Under the pieces are notes generated by a model. That model had not been told where the DNA came from, did not search any database, and saw only the letters and a program-made list of their open reading frames with translations. Below are positions 25,853-35,409 of a DNA stretch of 64,000 nucleotides, in pieces (within the stretch, counting starts at the first letter, position 1; each line of letters begins with the position of its first letter). Origin of the DNA: UBA1479 sp040221095 (GTDB lineage Bacteria > Pseudomonadota > Alphaproteobacteria > Rhodospirillales > Casp-alpha2). The stretch spans positions 372,001 to 436,000 of the forward strand of contig JAVJVP010000008.1 of assembly GCA_040221095.1 (NCBI GenBank), read 5' to 3'. The position numbers and the translations under genes were made by a program.

Positions 25853-25984
25853 GATCGTTTCCACCCGATAATTTCCACGGAGGAACAGGCCCCCGCCTTT
25901 CCCCTGACCTTAGAGCCATATACGCCGGCCCGTAAAGGTGCGGGTCCGCACGGGACGCTGGATCGCCATCCCTGGAAAGGGTAG

Positions 25985-25996
25985 ATTGTATACAAT
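25985..25996. promoter_or_regulatory. Perfect palindrome ATTGTATACAAT, GntR-type operator candidate
   Basis: A perfect 12-base palindrome in an otherwise GC-rich region, 66 bases before the GTG of the TauD gene. The TTGTATACAA core is what FadR/VanR-type GntR regulators commonly bind. No GntR gene is in the window, so the regulator would be elsewhere. Confidence 0.6.
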
Positions 25997-26061
25997 TAAA
26001 ACGGCCCGACACGAGCCGACGCGCGCAAGGCGCATGCCAAGACTTGGGAGGACTTTCGACC

Positions 26062-26952
26062 GTGAAGATCACGCCCCTGCATCCCGTTCTCGCCGCCGAG
26101 GTCACGGACATCGACCTTGCCGCCGATTTGACCGCGGCCCAGGTTTCCGAAATCCGTACCGCCATGGACACCTACGGCGTCCTGGCGTTTCGCGGCCAAA
26201 CCCTGGACGACGCGGAACAGCGGCGGTTTTCGGAAAACTTCGGCCCCCTGGAAGTCAGCCGCAAACTGCACCGCAAGGGCTATGTTCCGCGCCTTGATAC
26301 GAAGATGAGCGACATCTCCAACCTGGATGAAAGCGGCAAGCCGCTGCCCAAGGACGATTTCCGCCTGCTCAACATGTACGCCAACCGGCTGTGGCACACG
26401 GATTCGTCGTTCAAGCGCATTCCCGCCCGCTATTCGATCCTGGCGGCCCACGTCCTGCCCAAGGGTGGCGGCGGCAACACGGAATTCGCCGACATGCGCG
26501 CGGCCTACGACGACCTGGACGACGCCACCAAGGCCCGCATCGCGGATTACATCTGCATCCATTCCATCATGAATTCGCGGGAACGCCTGGGCTTCACCGA
26601 CTTCGACGAAGGCGAACGCACGGGCCTGCCGCCGGTCCGCCAGGTCCTGGTCCGCACGCATCCGGGTTCGGGGCGCAAGAGCCTCTATCTGGCGTCCCAT
26701 GCGGGCAGCATCGAAGGCATGCCCGTGCCCGAGGGCCGCATCATCCTGATGGACCTGATAGAACACGCGACGCAGCCCAAATATGTCTACAGCCACCAAT
26801 GGCGGCCGGGCGACGTGGTGATGTGGGACAACCGCTGCACCATGCACCGGGGCCGTTGGCACGATCCGGCGGATATCCGCGACCTGCGCCGGACCACCAT
26901 TTCCGACGAAGTCCCGACCGTGCCGGAGGAAGAGTCCCGCCAGACTGGGTGA
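26062..26952 (+). CDS. TauD/TfdA-family 2-oxoglutarate-dependent dioxygenase (first copy)
   Basis: 296 residues from GTG 26062, about 10 bases after GGGAGGA. The Fe(II) ligands are visible: HTD in LWHTDSSF, and the distal His in CTMHRGRW. The 2-oxoglutarate Arg is in DLRRTT. The double-stranded beta-helix core runs from AYSILAAHVLP onward. The family hydroxylates taurine, 2,4-D or related acids; the shape of the middle part is closer to TfdA-like enzymes than to TauD. No transporter is next to it. A GntR-like palindrome lies in its promoter region. Confidence 0.9.
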   Translation: MKITPLHPVLAAEVTDIDLAADLTAAQVSEIRTAMDTYGVLAFRGQTLDDAEQRRFSENFGPLEVSRKLHRKGYVPRLDTKMSDISNLDESGKPLPKDDFRLLNMYANRLWHTDSSFKRIPARYSILAAHVLPKGGGGNTEFADMRAAYDDLDDATKARIADYICIHSIMNSRERLGFTDFDEGERTGLPPVRQVLVRTHPGSGRKSLYLASHAGSIEGMPVPEGRIILMDLIEHATQPKYVYSHQWRPGDVVMWDNRCTMHRGRWHDPADIRDLRRTTISDEVPTVPEEESRQTG

Positions 26953-27060
26953 CCTCACGGCGTCCCGGCTTTTGATCACGTTTTCTTAATGTAGCTGCGC
27001 GATCCTGTCCGGCGACACTGAACCGGCCCGTTCTGCGGGCCGCCGCCGGGGAAAATCGCC

Positions 27061-27381
27061 ATGTACGTCGCGGCCAACAACCACGTCACCCGCCCGACCC
27101 GCTATCCCTATCACCGCCCGGCCCAGGGCCGGTACGGCGACCGGGCTTTTGAAGGTTCGGTCGAAAACGTCTCCGCCACGGGGGCGGCCATCGCCTTGGG
27201 CGAGGCCGGCGTGGCGGTCGACAACGGCATGTTCGTCGACATGCACGTCGAAGGTCTGGGACACCTTTCCGGGCGCGTCGCGCGGACCTACGACGGCGGT
27301 TTCGCGGTTCAGTTCGATGCGGACGGCGCCGATCTGGACGCCGTCGCCGAGGCGCTGAGCCGGCTCGACCGCCAGGCCTGA
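27061..27381 (+). CDS. PilZ-domain protein
   Basis: 106 residues, almost entirely one PilZ-like beta barrel. Arg residues in the N-terminal RPTRYPYHRP stretch and ENVSATGAAI match the RxxxR and (D/N)xSxxG signature of c-di-GMP binding. It would act as a cytoplasmic c-di-GMP receiver controlling motility or polysaccharide through a partner. It stands alone between genes. Start ATG 27061 follows a GGGGAAA site. Confidence 0.8.
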   Translation: MYVAANNHVTRPTRYPYHRPAQGRYGDRAFEGSVENVSATGAAIALGEAGVAVDNGMFVDMHVEGLGHLSGRVARTYDGGFAVQFDADGADLDAVAEALSRLDRQA

Positions 27382-27531
27382 CGCCAGGGCCGGTCAAACA
27401 TTCCCGTCCACAGCGGGATTCCCCAAAATATAGACCAAAGTCAGGGTTACCCCCGCCGCCGGGCTCGCTGTAGTCTTATCTAATAAACCGACATTCTCCC
27501 CAAAACGTCGGAAGATCGAGACCACGGTGAC

Positions 27532-28080
27532 ATGAAGACCCTACCTCCCATCGTGCTGGACGGCCATATGCGGCCCGTCGTAAGCACGACTGCGATTGAA
27601 CCGGAATCGGTCGACGATGCGGGGATTCGCGCCTGCCTGGCCTATTGGACCAAGGTCAAGGGCACGGCCTTCGCGCCCCGATGGTCGGATTTCCATCTGC
27701 ACGAACTGCCGGCGCGGGTGCTGCCCTATGCCCTGGTTCTCGACGTCGCGGGCGACCCGGCGGAATTCACCTACCGCTATTGGGGATCGGGACATACCCA
27801 GTACCACCGGTGTGATTACACCGGGAAAAAACTGACCGACATGGCCGATGCCTGGTCGGCGGCCCTGCTGACGCAGCAATACATGGCCGTCCTGCAGGCC
27901 CGCCTGCCCGTGGTCTTCCTCAATACCTACGAAGGGGTGGAAGAACCGCTGCGGTCGCTGCGCATGCCGCTGTCCGAAGACGGCCGAACCATCACCCAGA
28001 TGTTCGCCTTCGTCGGCCGGCGGGGCGTCGCTGAAACCTTGAAGCCCCTGTTCACCCCACTGGCGGCGGACAGCCGCTAG
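27532..28080 (+). CDS. PAS-domain protein (PAS_5-like)
   Basis: 182 residues, a stand-alone sensory-type domain. ACLAYWTKVKG, FHLHELPARVLPYALVLDV, FTYRYWGSGHTQYH and a late MPLSEDGRTITQMFAF strand fit the PAS_5 family, abundant in Rhodospirillales. No output domain is attached, so it may dock to a partner or bind a small ligand. Ligand and partner are not visible. About 150 bases precede it, with no firm promoter seen. Confidence 0.7.
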   Translation: MKTLPPIVLDGHMRPVVSTTAIEPESVDDAGIRACLAYWTKVKGTAFAPRWSDFHLHELPARVLPYALVLDVAGDPAEFTYRYWGSGHTQYHRCDYTGKKLTDMADAWSAALLTQQYMAVLQARLPVVFLNTYEGVEEPLRSLRMPLSEDGRTITQMFAFVGRRGVAETLKPLFTPLAADSR

Positions 28081-28175
28081 CGGCACCGGTTCACCCCCGC
28101 CCCACCGCGCCCGCTTGCCAGCCTCCGCCGCCTTGCGTAGGGTCGTGGCATCGACATCCGGGAGGAACACCATTC

Positions 28176-28919
28176 ATGACTGAACGAAAGCGCGCGGCCC
28201 TGGTCACAGGGTCGGGGAAGAATATTGGCCGGGCCTGTGTCCTGGCCCTGGCGCGGGACGGCTTCAACGTCGTCATCAACGGCTCCAGCGACCGGGCGTC
28301 CTGCGACGCCACCGCCGAAGATGCCCGCGCCCTTGGCGCGGATGCCTTGGTGATCATGGCCGACGTGGGCGACAAGGCCGCCTGTGACGCCATGGCGGCC
28401 GAGGCCATCGGCCATTTCGGCGGCATCGACGTGCTGATCAACAATGCCGCGATCCGGCCCAGCCACAGCTTTCTCGATATCACCGACGACGTCTGGGAAC
28501 GGGTGTTGGACGTCAACATGAACGCCGCCTTCCGGCTGGCCCGCGCCTGCCTGCCGGGCATGGTCGATCGGGGCTGGGGCCGCATCGTCAACTTCGCCGG
28601 CATGAACGCCATCCACGGCTATAACGGACGCGCCCATGTCAGCGTGTCCAAGCACGGGTCGTGGGGCCTGACCAAGGCCCTGGGCAAGGAGTTCGGGCCC
28701 AAGGGCGTCACCACCAACATCATCTCGTCCGGCCCCATCGCGGGCGATCATTCGGACCCCGCCATGGCCGAACACATCGCCTCCATGAAGGCGCGGGTCC
28801 CGGTGGGCCGTCTGGGCACGCCCGAGGAGATCGCCGGCATGATCGCCTATCTGGTGTCCGACCAGGGCGGCTTCATGAACGGCCAGTTGATCCAGATCAA
28901 CGGCGGCACGGAAACCTGA
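28176..28919 (+). CDS. Short-chain dehydrogenase/reductase-fold protein lacking the catalytic Tyr
   Basis: 247 residues with a Rossmann fold: VTGSGKNIGRACVLAL (dinucleotide loop), NNAAIRPSH, the NAG-like region, and C-terminal GGFMNGQLIQINGG. The YxxxK pair of active SDRs is replaced: HVSVSK keeps Lys but has Val at the Tyr position, and the usual Ser strand reads IVNFAGMNAI. Catalysis by the normal SDR mechanism is therefore unlikely unless another group serves. The cofactor loop looks intact. A GGGAGGA site precedes ATG 28176. The gene is single, with no clear operon. Confidence 0.82.
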   Translation: MTERKRAALVTGSGKNIGRACVLALARDGFNVVINGSSDRASCDATAEDARALGADALVIMADVGDKAACDAMAAEAIGHFGGIDVLINNAAIRPSHSFLDITDDVWERVLDVNMNAAFRLARACLPGMVDRGWGRIVNFAGMNAIHGYNGRAHVSVSKHGSWGLTKALGKEFGPKGVTTNIISSGPIAGDHSDPAMAEHIASMKARVPVGRLGTPEEIAGMIAYLVSDQGGFMNGQLIQINGGTET

Positions 28920-29007
28920 GCCGACAGGCACCCCTGGACCGGCCCGGATGGCGTTACCTTCGGTTTTTTGCTAAGAATTTTCGGTACTTGGCGGAAACGA
29001 GGCAACG

Positions 29008-31512
29008 ATGCGGCTGATCCGGGGGGCTTCCCTGTTGGTGATGGCCTGGGCGGCGACGGCGGCCCAGCCCGCGCGCGCGCAAACGCCTGATTGCGCGGAC
29101 GCGGCCCTGCCCGCCGCCATGCGCGTGTTCGCCTGCACGCAGGCCATCACCCAGGGCGAAACCGATCCCGAAAAATTCGCCGACCTGTTCATCAATCGGG
29201 CCGACGCGCTGATCGATGAAGGCTTTCCCGACAAGGCGCTGAGCGACCTGAACAGCGCCGTGCGCCTGACCCCCCGGCGCAAGCGCGTGCATTTTCTGCG
29301 CGCCCGCATCAACCACACCGCCGGGCGCGACGCCGTGGCCCTCACCGACGCCGATGCGGGCCTGACGCTCGACCCCCGCAATGCCCATGCCCTGGCCCTC
29401 CGCGCGCGCATCCTCAGCGCCCTTGGCCGCTTTGCCGACGCGGCGGAAAGTGCGTCCAGGGCGCTCGATACCAATCCCCACCATGTCGCCGCCCTGGTTC
29501 AGCGCGGCGCCGCCCAAATGGCCCAAGGTCGCTATCAACTTGCGCGGGCCGACCTGAACGCCGCTGTCGTCCTGGCCCCGGAAAACGGCGAGGTCCTGCA
29601 GATGCGCGGCGCGTTGCTGCGCCGCATGGGCCTGTACCGTCTGGCCATCGCCGACCTCGACCTGTCGATCCGCCAATTGCGCCGCCCCCTTGAAAGCTAC
29701 CGTGAGCGCGGCCGCGTCCATATGGCGACCGAAGAATTTGAACTGGCTATCGCCGACTTCGGCGAAGCCCTGGACATGGCGCCGGGCGATGCGGCGCTTC
29801 TGCACCTGCGTGGTCAGGCCTTTCTTGCCGATGGTAACCTCGCCGCCGCGCGCACCGATCTTTCCGCGTCGCTCGAGGCCGATCCGACGGCGCCGGCGAC
29901 CTGGACCACCCGCGCGGAAGCCTTCCTCAAGATGGAGCAGTTGCAGTTGGCCCTCGACGACGTCGATCAGGCCATCGCCCTCGCCCCCGGGAACAGCCGC
30001 CACCACATGCTGCGCGCCCGCATCCACCAGCGCCAGGACGAGACAGGCCTTGCGCTGGAAGACCTCGACGCCGCCATCGCCGCCGATCCCGGCAATGCGG
30101 CCGCCCGGTTCATGCGCGCGGAGCAATTGCTTCAGCTTGAAACCTTTGCCGGCGTGATCGACGACATGAACGCGGTGCTGCGCCGGGACCCGACCCATAC
30201 GGCGGCCCTGGTTCTGCGCGGCCACGCCTATTACCGGCGGGGCGACCCGCGGCACGCGGTGCAGTCGATGACCGCCGCCCTGGCCCTGGCGCCGGACAAC
30301 GGTACCGCGCGCCTGATCCGGGGTTCCGCCTACCGCGACCTTGGCGACACGGATCGCGCCCTGGCCGATCTCGATCGTCTGTTGCTGGGTGATCCCGCCA
30401 ATCTGGCGGCCCTCGACCAACGCGCCGCCCTGCACGCCGACGCATCCCGCCCGGCCAGCGCCCATCGCGACCTGACCCGCATTCTCGACGACCGCCCGGA
30501 CGCCATGGACCTGCGCCGCCGCCGGGCCCACGCGGCCCAGGCCATGGGCGACTACGCCGGCGCCATCGCCGACCTGAACCGGGTTCTCGCCGCCCATCCC
30601 GGCGATGCGGCGGCCCTGCTGGCGCGCGGCGAAGCGCACCTTGCCGCCGGGCATCCGGACGCCGCCGTCGACGACGCCACGGCCGCCATCTCGGAAGGAA
30701 CGCGCGGCGGCAACACGGACGTCGCGGCCCTGATCCTGCGCGGCCGCGCCTATCGGCGCCTTAACCAGACGGAAGCCGCCGTCGCCGACCTGGACCTGGC
30801 CCAGCGCATGCAGCCCTATCAGGCCCAGGCCCTCCGCGAAAAGGCCCGTGCGCTGCTGTTCGGCGGGCGCTGGGGCGAAGCCTCGGCGGCCTATGAGCGG
30901 CTTATTCCCCTGGGGCCCGGCGAGGCGGAGCCGCATGGCGTTCTGGCGTTCCTGCGCCTGCGCACGGACAACCTTGCCGGGGCTGGGGCGGACATCGCGC
31001 GCGGCTTGGCGGCGGCGCCGGGCAATCCCTGGCTCAGAACCCTGCAGGCGGAATTGACGCTGCGCCAGGGCAAGGCGGAGCCGGCCGCCAATGCGGTTTC
31101 CGCCCTGATCGCCGAGGGACAGCCGACGTCCCTGTTGCTGCGCATTCGCGGGTTTTCCTGGCTGGCATTGAACCGCATCGACGACGCGCTCGCCGATTTC
31201 ACCCGGGCCACGGAGATCAACCCGGGCGACGCCGCCGCCTGGGCCGGGCGGGCGGAAGCGGAGAAGATCCTGCGCCGCTACGGCGACGCGGCCCTGCATT
31301 TCACCCGCGCCCTTGAAATCGACGGCAGCTTCGCCGCCGCCTATCTGGGCCGCGCCAATGTGCACGCGGCGCGCACCGACAGCGAAGCCGCCGCGTTGGA
31401 CCGCGCCGAGGCATTACGCATTGACCCGAGCCTTGCACCGGTCGTAGACAGGCCCGGCGGCTGGCGGCTGGACAATCGGCTGACCCTGGCCGACCTGCCG
31501 TTTTCTTCGTAA
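29008..31512 (+). CDS. Exported protein built of many TPR repeats
   Basis: 834 residues. A signal peptide ends near ARAQT. A short Cys-bearing head (DCADAALPAAMRVFACTQAI) is followed by roughly 20 tandem TPR-like 34-residue units, such as ALSDLNSAVRLTP and AIADLDLSIRQL. These form a superhelical scaffold. There is no catalytic domain. The TPR-sulfotransferase gene follows 39 bases later and may be co-expressed. Secretion is inferred from the signal peptide; the partner is unknown. Confidence 0.85.
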   Translation: MRLIRGASLLVMAWAATAAQPARAQTPDCADAALPAAMRVFACTQAITQGETDPEKFADLFINRADALIDEGFPDKALSDLNSAVRLTPRRKRVHFLRARINHTAGRDAVALTDADAGLTLDPRNAHALALRARILSALGRFADAAESASRALDTNPHHVAALVQRGAAQMAQGRYQLARADLNAAVVLAPENGEVLQMRGALLRRMGLYRLAIADLDLSIRQLRRPLESYRERGRVHMATEEFELAIADFGEALDMAPGDAALLHLRGQAFLADGNLAAARTDLSASLEADPTAPATWTTRAEAFLKMEQLQLALDDVDQAIALAPGNSRHHMLRARIHQRQDETGLALEDLDAAIAADPGNAAARFMRAEQLLQLETFAGVIDDMNAVLRRDPTHTAALVLRGHAYYRRGDPRHAVQSMTAALALAPDNGTARLIRGSAYRDLGDTDRALADLDRLLLGDPANLAALDQRAALHADASRPASAHRDLTRILDDRPDAMDLRRRRAHAAQAMGDYAGAIADLNRVLAAHPGDAAALLARGEAHLAAGHPDAAVDDATAAISEGTRGGNTDVAALILRGRAYRRLNQTEAAVADLDLAQRMQPYQAQALREKARALLFGGRWGEASAAYERLIPLGPGEAEPHGVLAFLRLRTDNLAGAGADIARGLAAAPGNPWLRTLQAELTLRQGKAEPAANAVSALIAEGQPTSLLLRIRGFSWLALNRIDDALADFTRATEINPGDAAAWAGRAEAEKILRRYGDAALHFTRALEIDGSFAAAYLGRANVHAARTDSEAAALDRAEALRIDPSLAPVVDRPGGWRLDNRLTLADLPFSS

Positions 31513-31551
31513 TCCCTGCGATCGCCCCACCTTTCACCGACCAATCGGAAC

Positions 31552-33528
31552 ATGGACGCAGAACAGCAATTCCAGGCCGCCGCCCAGATGTATCAAGCGG
31601 GCGATTTCCCCGGCGCCGAGGCGGGGCTGGTGGCGCTGGCGCTGGTCGTGCCGAACAATCCCAACATTCTGCATCTCCTGTCCCTGACACAGCTGCGCCA
31701 GGACAAGGCGGATGCGGCGGCGGACAACCTGAAAAAACTGATCGATCTCGTCCCCGAATCGGCCGCGGCCCATGACCTGCTCGGCTGCGCGCTGCGCCAG
31801 GCGGGCCGGGTCAACGCCGCGATCCGGCACTTCCGCAAGGCGCTCGACATCGCCCCGGATACCGCGAACATCCATTACAACCTGGGCAACGCCTACCGCG
31901 ACGACCGCCAGATTCCCCTGGCGGCGGAACATTACAGGCGGGCCGCGGGCCTGGACCCGGACAACCTCAACGCCCTGTTCAACCTGGGACAGTGCTACTT
32001 CAACCTGGAGCACCTGTCACAGGCGGCGGAGGTTCTGCAGCGCGTGATCGACCGCGCGCCGGACGATCTTGAGGCGCACGTTCTACTGGCCCGGACCCAT
32101 TACCGCGGCAAGCGGTACGCAGAAACCCGCAAGGCTCTTGAAGGCGCCCTGTCTCTGACCCGGGACGATCCCGAAGTCCTGGGCTTTTATGCCGAGGTCG
32201 CGGCGCAGATGGGCGATTTTCAGACAGCGATTGAGTACCATGACCTGCTGTTGATGAAACGGCCCGGCGAACCCCAGGTGCTGTGCGCGAAGGCAGCCGC
32301 ACTGCATGCCCTGGGTGATACCGGCGGGGCCCTGGATCATTACCGCAAGGCCGCCGAAGCCGATCCGGACTCCCCGGTCATCCGGGCCGACCTGGGCTGC
32401 CTGTTGGAACAGCTGAATCGGCCCGATGATGCCTGGGCCGAAATCGCCCCGGCGCTGGATCGACACCCCGGCGACCCGGCGCTCAATCTGGTCGCGTCGC
32501 GCCTGGAACGGCGGGCGGGCGATTCTGACGCCGCCCTGGCCCGCCTGAAGGCGCTCGCCCCGGCAATGCTGGAAGCATCGCCCATGCTGGGCGACATCCA
32601 CTTCGAATTGGGCATGCTTTACGAACGTTTGAACCGCCCCGGCGACGCGGTCGCGAATTTCGAGGCAGGCAACGCCTTTCTGGCCCGCGACGCGCAGGCC
32701 GTGGCCGTGTTCCGCGCCCGCTCGGAGGAATATCTGAACCGCCTGATGCACGCCTATGACGGCCCGGCGGCCCGGCCCTCCACGCTCCCCGCCCCGGGAG
32801 ACCGCGGATCGCCCGTGTTCCTGGTCGGATTTCCCCAATCGGGCGAGGTGCTGCTGAATCAGGCATTGAACGACCATCCGGGCGTCCAGGCACTGACGGA
32901 ACAAGCCCCCCTGTCCGTTGTCCGTGACCATCTTCTGACACGGGGAGACGATTTTCCGGCCAACCTGTTCGACCTTCCGGAAACCGACATCGCGGCGTTG
33001 CGCGCCCTCTATTTTCAGACCGTCGACCGCACCGTTACGCCCCCCCCGGGGACACTGCTGATCGACACGCTGCCGCTCAACATCCTGGACGCGGGCCTGA
33101 TCCACCGCCTGTTCCCGGACGCCCGGTTCATCCTGGCGCTCCGCCATCCCTGTGACGTCTGCCTGGACTGCTTCACGCAACCCTCGGCCTTGAACGACGG
33201 GACGGTCCATTTCACCCGCCTGGACGATGCCGTCGGCTTCTACGAACAGGTCATGGCCCTGTGGCAGATTCAGCGCGACGCCCTGGACCTGAACGTTCAC
33301 GAGGTCCGCCATGAAGACCTTGTCAGCGGGAAGGCCGAGACCACGAGGAAATTGTTGGAATTTTTGGATATTTCCCGGGTCGATCCGGTTCAGGCTGCGC
33401 CTGCAGCCGAGGACGGGATTGCGGGGAGCGCCGGCCGCTGGCGTACTTTTGAAATCCACATGACGCCCTATCTGCAGCGCCTCCGCCCGTTCATCAAAGC
33501 GTTTGGCTATGCCGACGGTGGCGCCTGA
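31552..33528 (+). CDS. TPR-domain sulfotransferase-like protein
   Basis: 658 residues. Residues 1-380 are TPR repeats (GDFPGAEAGLVALALV, then AHDLLGCALRQAGR and similar). From about residue 420 comes a sulfotransferase fold: VFLVGFPQSGEVLLNQAL at the PAPS P-loop position and LALRHPCDVCLDCFTQ at the 3'-phosphate loop. Bacterial members usually read PRSGTTLL and RHPCDVxLSCF. Here the P-loop Arg and Thr, and the later Ser, are changed, so activity is uncertain. It follows the 834-residue TPR gene. Confidence 0.82.
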   Translation: MDAEQQFQAAAQMYQAGDFPGAEAGLVALALVVPNNPNILHLLSLTQLRQDKADAAADNLKKLIDLVPESAAAHDLLGCALRQAGRVNAAIRHFRKALDIAPDTANIHYNLGNAYRDDRQIPLAAEHYRRAAGLDPDNLNALFNLGQCYFNLEHLSQAAEVLQRVIDRAPDDLEAHVLLARTHYRGKRYAETRKALEGALSLTRDDPEVLGFYAEVAAQMGDFQTAIEYHDLLLMKRPGEPQVLCAKAAALHALGDTGGALDHYRKAAEADPDSPVIRADLGCLLEQLNRPDDAWAEIAPALDRHPGDPALNLVASRLERRAGDSDAALARLKALAPAMLEASPMLGDIHFELGMLYERLNRPGDAVANFEAGNAFLARDAQAVAVFRARSEEYLNRLMHAYDGPAARPSTLPAPGDRGSPVFLVGFPQSGEVLLNQALNDHPGVQALTEQAPLSVVRDHLLTRGDDFPANLFDLPETDIAALRALYFQTVDRTVTPPPGTLLIDTLPLNILDAGLIHRLFPDARFILALRHPCDVCLDCFTQPSALNDGTVHFTRLDDAVGFYEQVMALWQIQRDALDLNVHEVRHEDLVSGKAETTRKLLEFLDISRVDPVQAAPAAEDGIAGSAGRWRTFEIHMTPYLQRLRPFIKAFGYADGGA

Positions 33529-33680
33529 GCCGCGGCACCGTGAAATCCTGGTATTTTCCCGGCCGGCCCCCCATTTTAAGATAAACTCACCGCTTCATCG
33601 GCCCTTTACCCATCGGCACCGGCGCCGGCATCGGAGGGGCGGGCCGAAGACCAAACCATGACTTAGGGATCAGACGAACC

Positions 33681-35393
33681 ATGCGAAAGTACCTGACCAT
33701 CGACCTTGCCACCCGCGACATCAAAAGCGAGGCGCTTTCCGGCGAAGCCCTGGCCCGTGCCGGACGCTATCTGATCGCCAAAACCCTGGTCGACCGCAAC
33801 CTGGCCGAAATCGACCCCCTGGGCCCGGAAAACCCTCTGATCTTTTCCGCCGGCCCCTTCGCCGGCTCCAACTTCTCAAACGGCAACCGCATCAGCGTCG
33901 GCTGCAAAAGCCCGCTGACCGGCGGGATCAAGGAATCTAACGGCGGCGGCACCATGGCCTTCGCCATGGGCCAGATCGGCATCGCCGGGATCACCCTGGA
34001 AAACCAGTCCGATGACTGGGTCGTGATCCGCATCCCCCTGGAAGGCGACATCACCTTCGAGGACGCCAGCCCCTACCTGGGCAAGGGCGTGTTCGAAACC
34101 GCCGACATGCTGTTCGAAAAATACGGCGATAAGGTCTCGCTCGGCATCTGCAGCCCGGTCGGCGAGTACGGCGGCCTGATTTCCGGCATCGTGTTCACGG
34201 ACCCGGAAGGCCGCCCGACACGCATTTCCGCGCGCGGCGGCGTGGGCGCCGTCATGGGCTCGAAAAAGGTCAAGGCCATCGTCTGCGACAAGCACAAGAT
34301 GCCCGAATTCCACGAGCGCAAGAAGTTCATGCAGTCCCTGAAAACCTATGGCGGGATGATCAAGGAAGACCCGGCGACGCAGAACCTGGGCGCCCGCGGC
34401 ACGGCCTTGGTCGCCGACGTGATCAACCATCTGGGCGGCCTGCCGGTGCGCAATTTCTCGTCCGGACAACTGGTCGACACGGCCAAGGAACGCCTGAAGA
34501 TGGGCGGCGACTACATCCGTGAGCAGAACCTGGAACGCGGCGGCGAAACCACCCATGCCTGCATGCCCGGCTGTCTCATCAAATGCTCCAACGTCTACGC
34601 CGACGAGAACGGCAACGAACTGGTCGCGCCCCTGGAGTACGAGACCATCGGACTGCTCGGCACCAACTGCGGCCTGACCCATCCGGACCAGGTGGCCCGC
34701 CTCAACGCGGTGGCCAACGACCTGGCCATCGACACCATCGAGACGGGAGCCCTGCTGGGCGCCCTGATGGATGCCGGACACGGCGCATACGGCGATGAAA
34801 ATTTCATGATGGAAGCCCTGGCCGACATCCGCGAAGGCAACGAACGGGGCAGGATTTTGGCCCAGGGCACCGCGCGGGTCGGCGAACACTACGGCATCAA
34901 GCGCCTGCCGGTCGTCAAGAAACAGGCGCTCAGCGCCTATGATCCCCGGGTCATCGAGGTCACGGGCATTTCCATGATGCTGACGGCCCAGGGCGCCGAC
35001 CACACCACCGGCAACCTGCCGACCTTCGAATGCGCCGGCAAGTCGACCGAGGAACTGGCCCTGGAAAGCCTGAAGATCCAGGCCAAATGCGCCGCCGTGG
35101 ATTCCCTCGGCATCTGCGTGTTCGGGCGCTCCGTGACCAACGTCAATCCGGACCTGATCGTCACCGCCATCAACGACGCCGTGGGCACGGAATTGGAAAC
35201 CGAGTTTTTCGACCGCCTGGGCAAGGAAACCCTGGTCCTGGAAGAAACCTTCAACAAGGCCGCCGGCTTCGGCACGGACGATGATGAATTGCCCGACTTC
35301 TTCTATCAGGAGCCCCTGGCCCCGACCATGAAGATGGCCCGCCATCACGCCGCCGCCGTGAACGAGGTGCGCAACCGCTGGTTTTCGGAATAA
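33681..35393 (+). CDS. Aldehyde ferredoxin oxidoreductase-family tungstopterin enzyme
   Basis: 570 residues. N-terminal AOR_N region with GPFAGSNFSNGNRISVGCKSP, then the iron-sulfur CxxCxxxC in CMPGCLIKC. The fourth Cys sits in DSLGICVFG, where the DxxGxC signature belongs. These match the [4Fe-4S] and bis-pterin binding of AOR enzymes, which oxidise aldehydes to acids or act on other substrates. No ferredoxin partner lies beside it. Pirin follows 16 bases later. AOR proteins are most familiar from anaerobes, but occur in various Proteobacteria. Confidence 0.9.
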   Translation: MRKYLTIDLATRDIKSEALSGEALARAGRYLIAKTLVDRNLAEIDPLGPENPLIFSAGPFAGSNFSNGNRISVGCKSPLTGGIKESNGGGTMAFAMGQIGIAGITLENQSDDWVVIRIPLEGDITFEDASPYLGKGVFETADMLFEKYGDKVSLGICSPVGEYGGLISGIVFTDPEGRPTRISARGGVGAVMGSKKVKAIVCDKHKMPEFHERKKFMQSLKTYGGMIKEDPATQNLGARGTALVADVINHLGGLPVRNFSSGQLVDTAKERLKMGGDYIREQNLERGGETTHACMPGCLIKCSNVYADENGNELVAPLEYETIGLLGTNCGLTHPDQVARLNAVANDLAIDTIETGALLGALMDAGHGAYGDENFMMEALADIREGNERGRILAQGTARVGEHYGIKRLPVVKKQALSAYDPRVIEVTGISMMLTAQGADHTTGNLPTFECAGKSTEELALESLKIQAKCAAVDSLGICVFGRSVTNVNPDLIVTAINDAVGTELETEFFDRLGKETLVLEETFNKAAGFGTDDDELPDFFYQEPLAPTMKMARHHAAAVNEVRNRWFSE

Positions 35394-35409
35394 GGGCCGG
35401 AGCCGCGAC

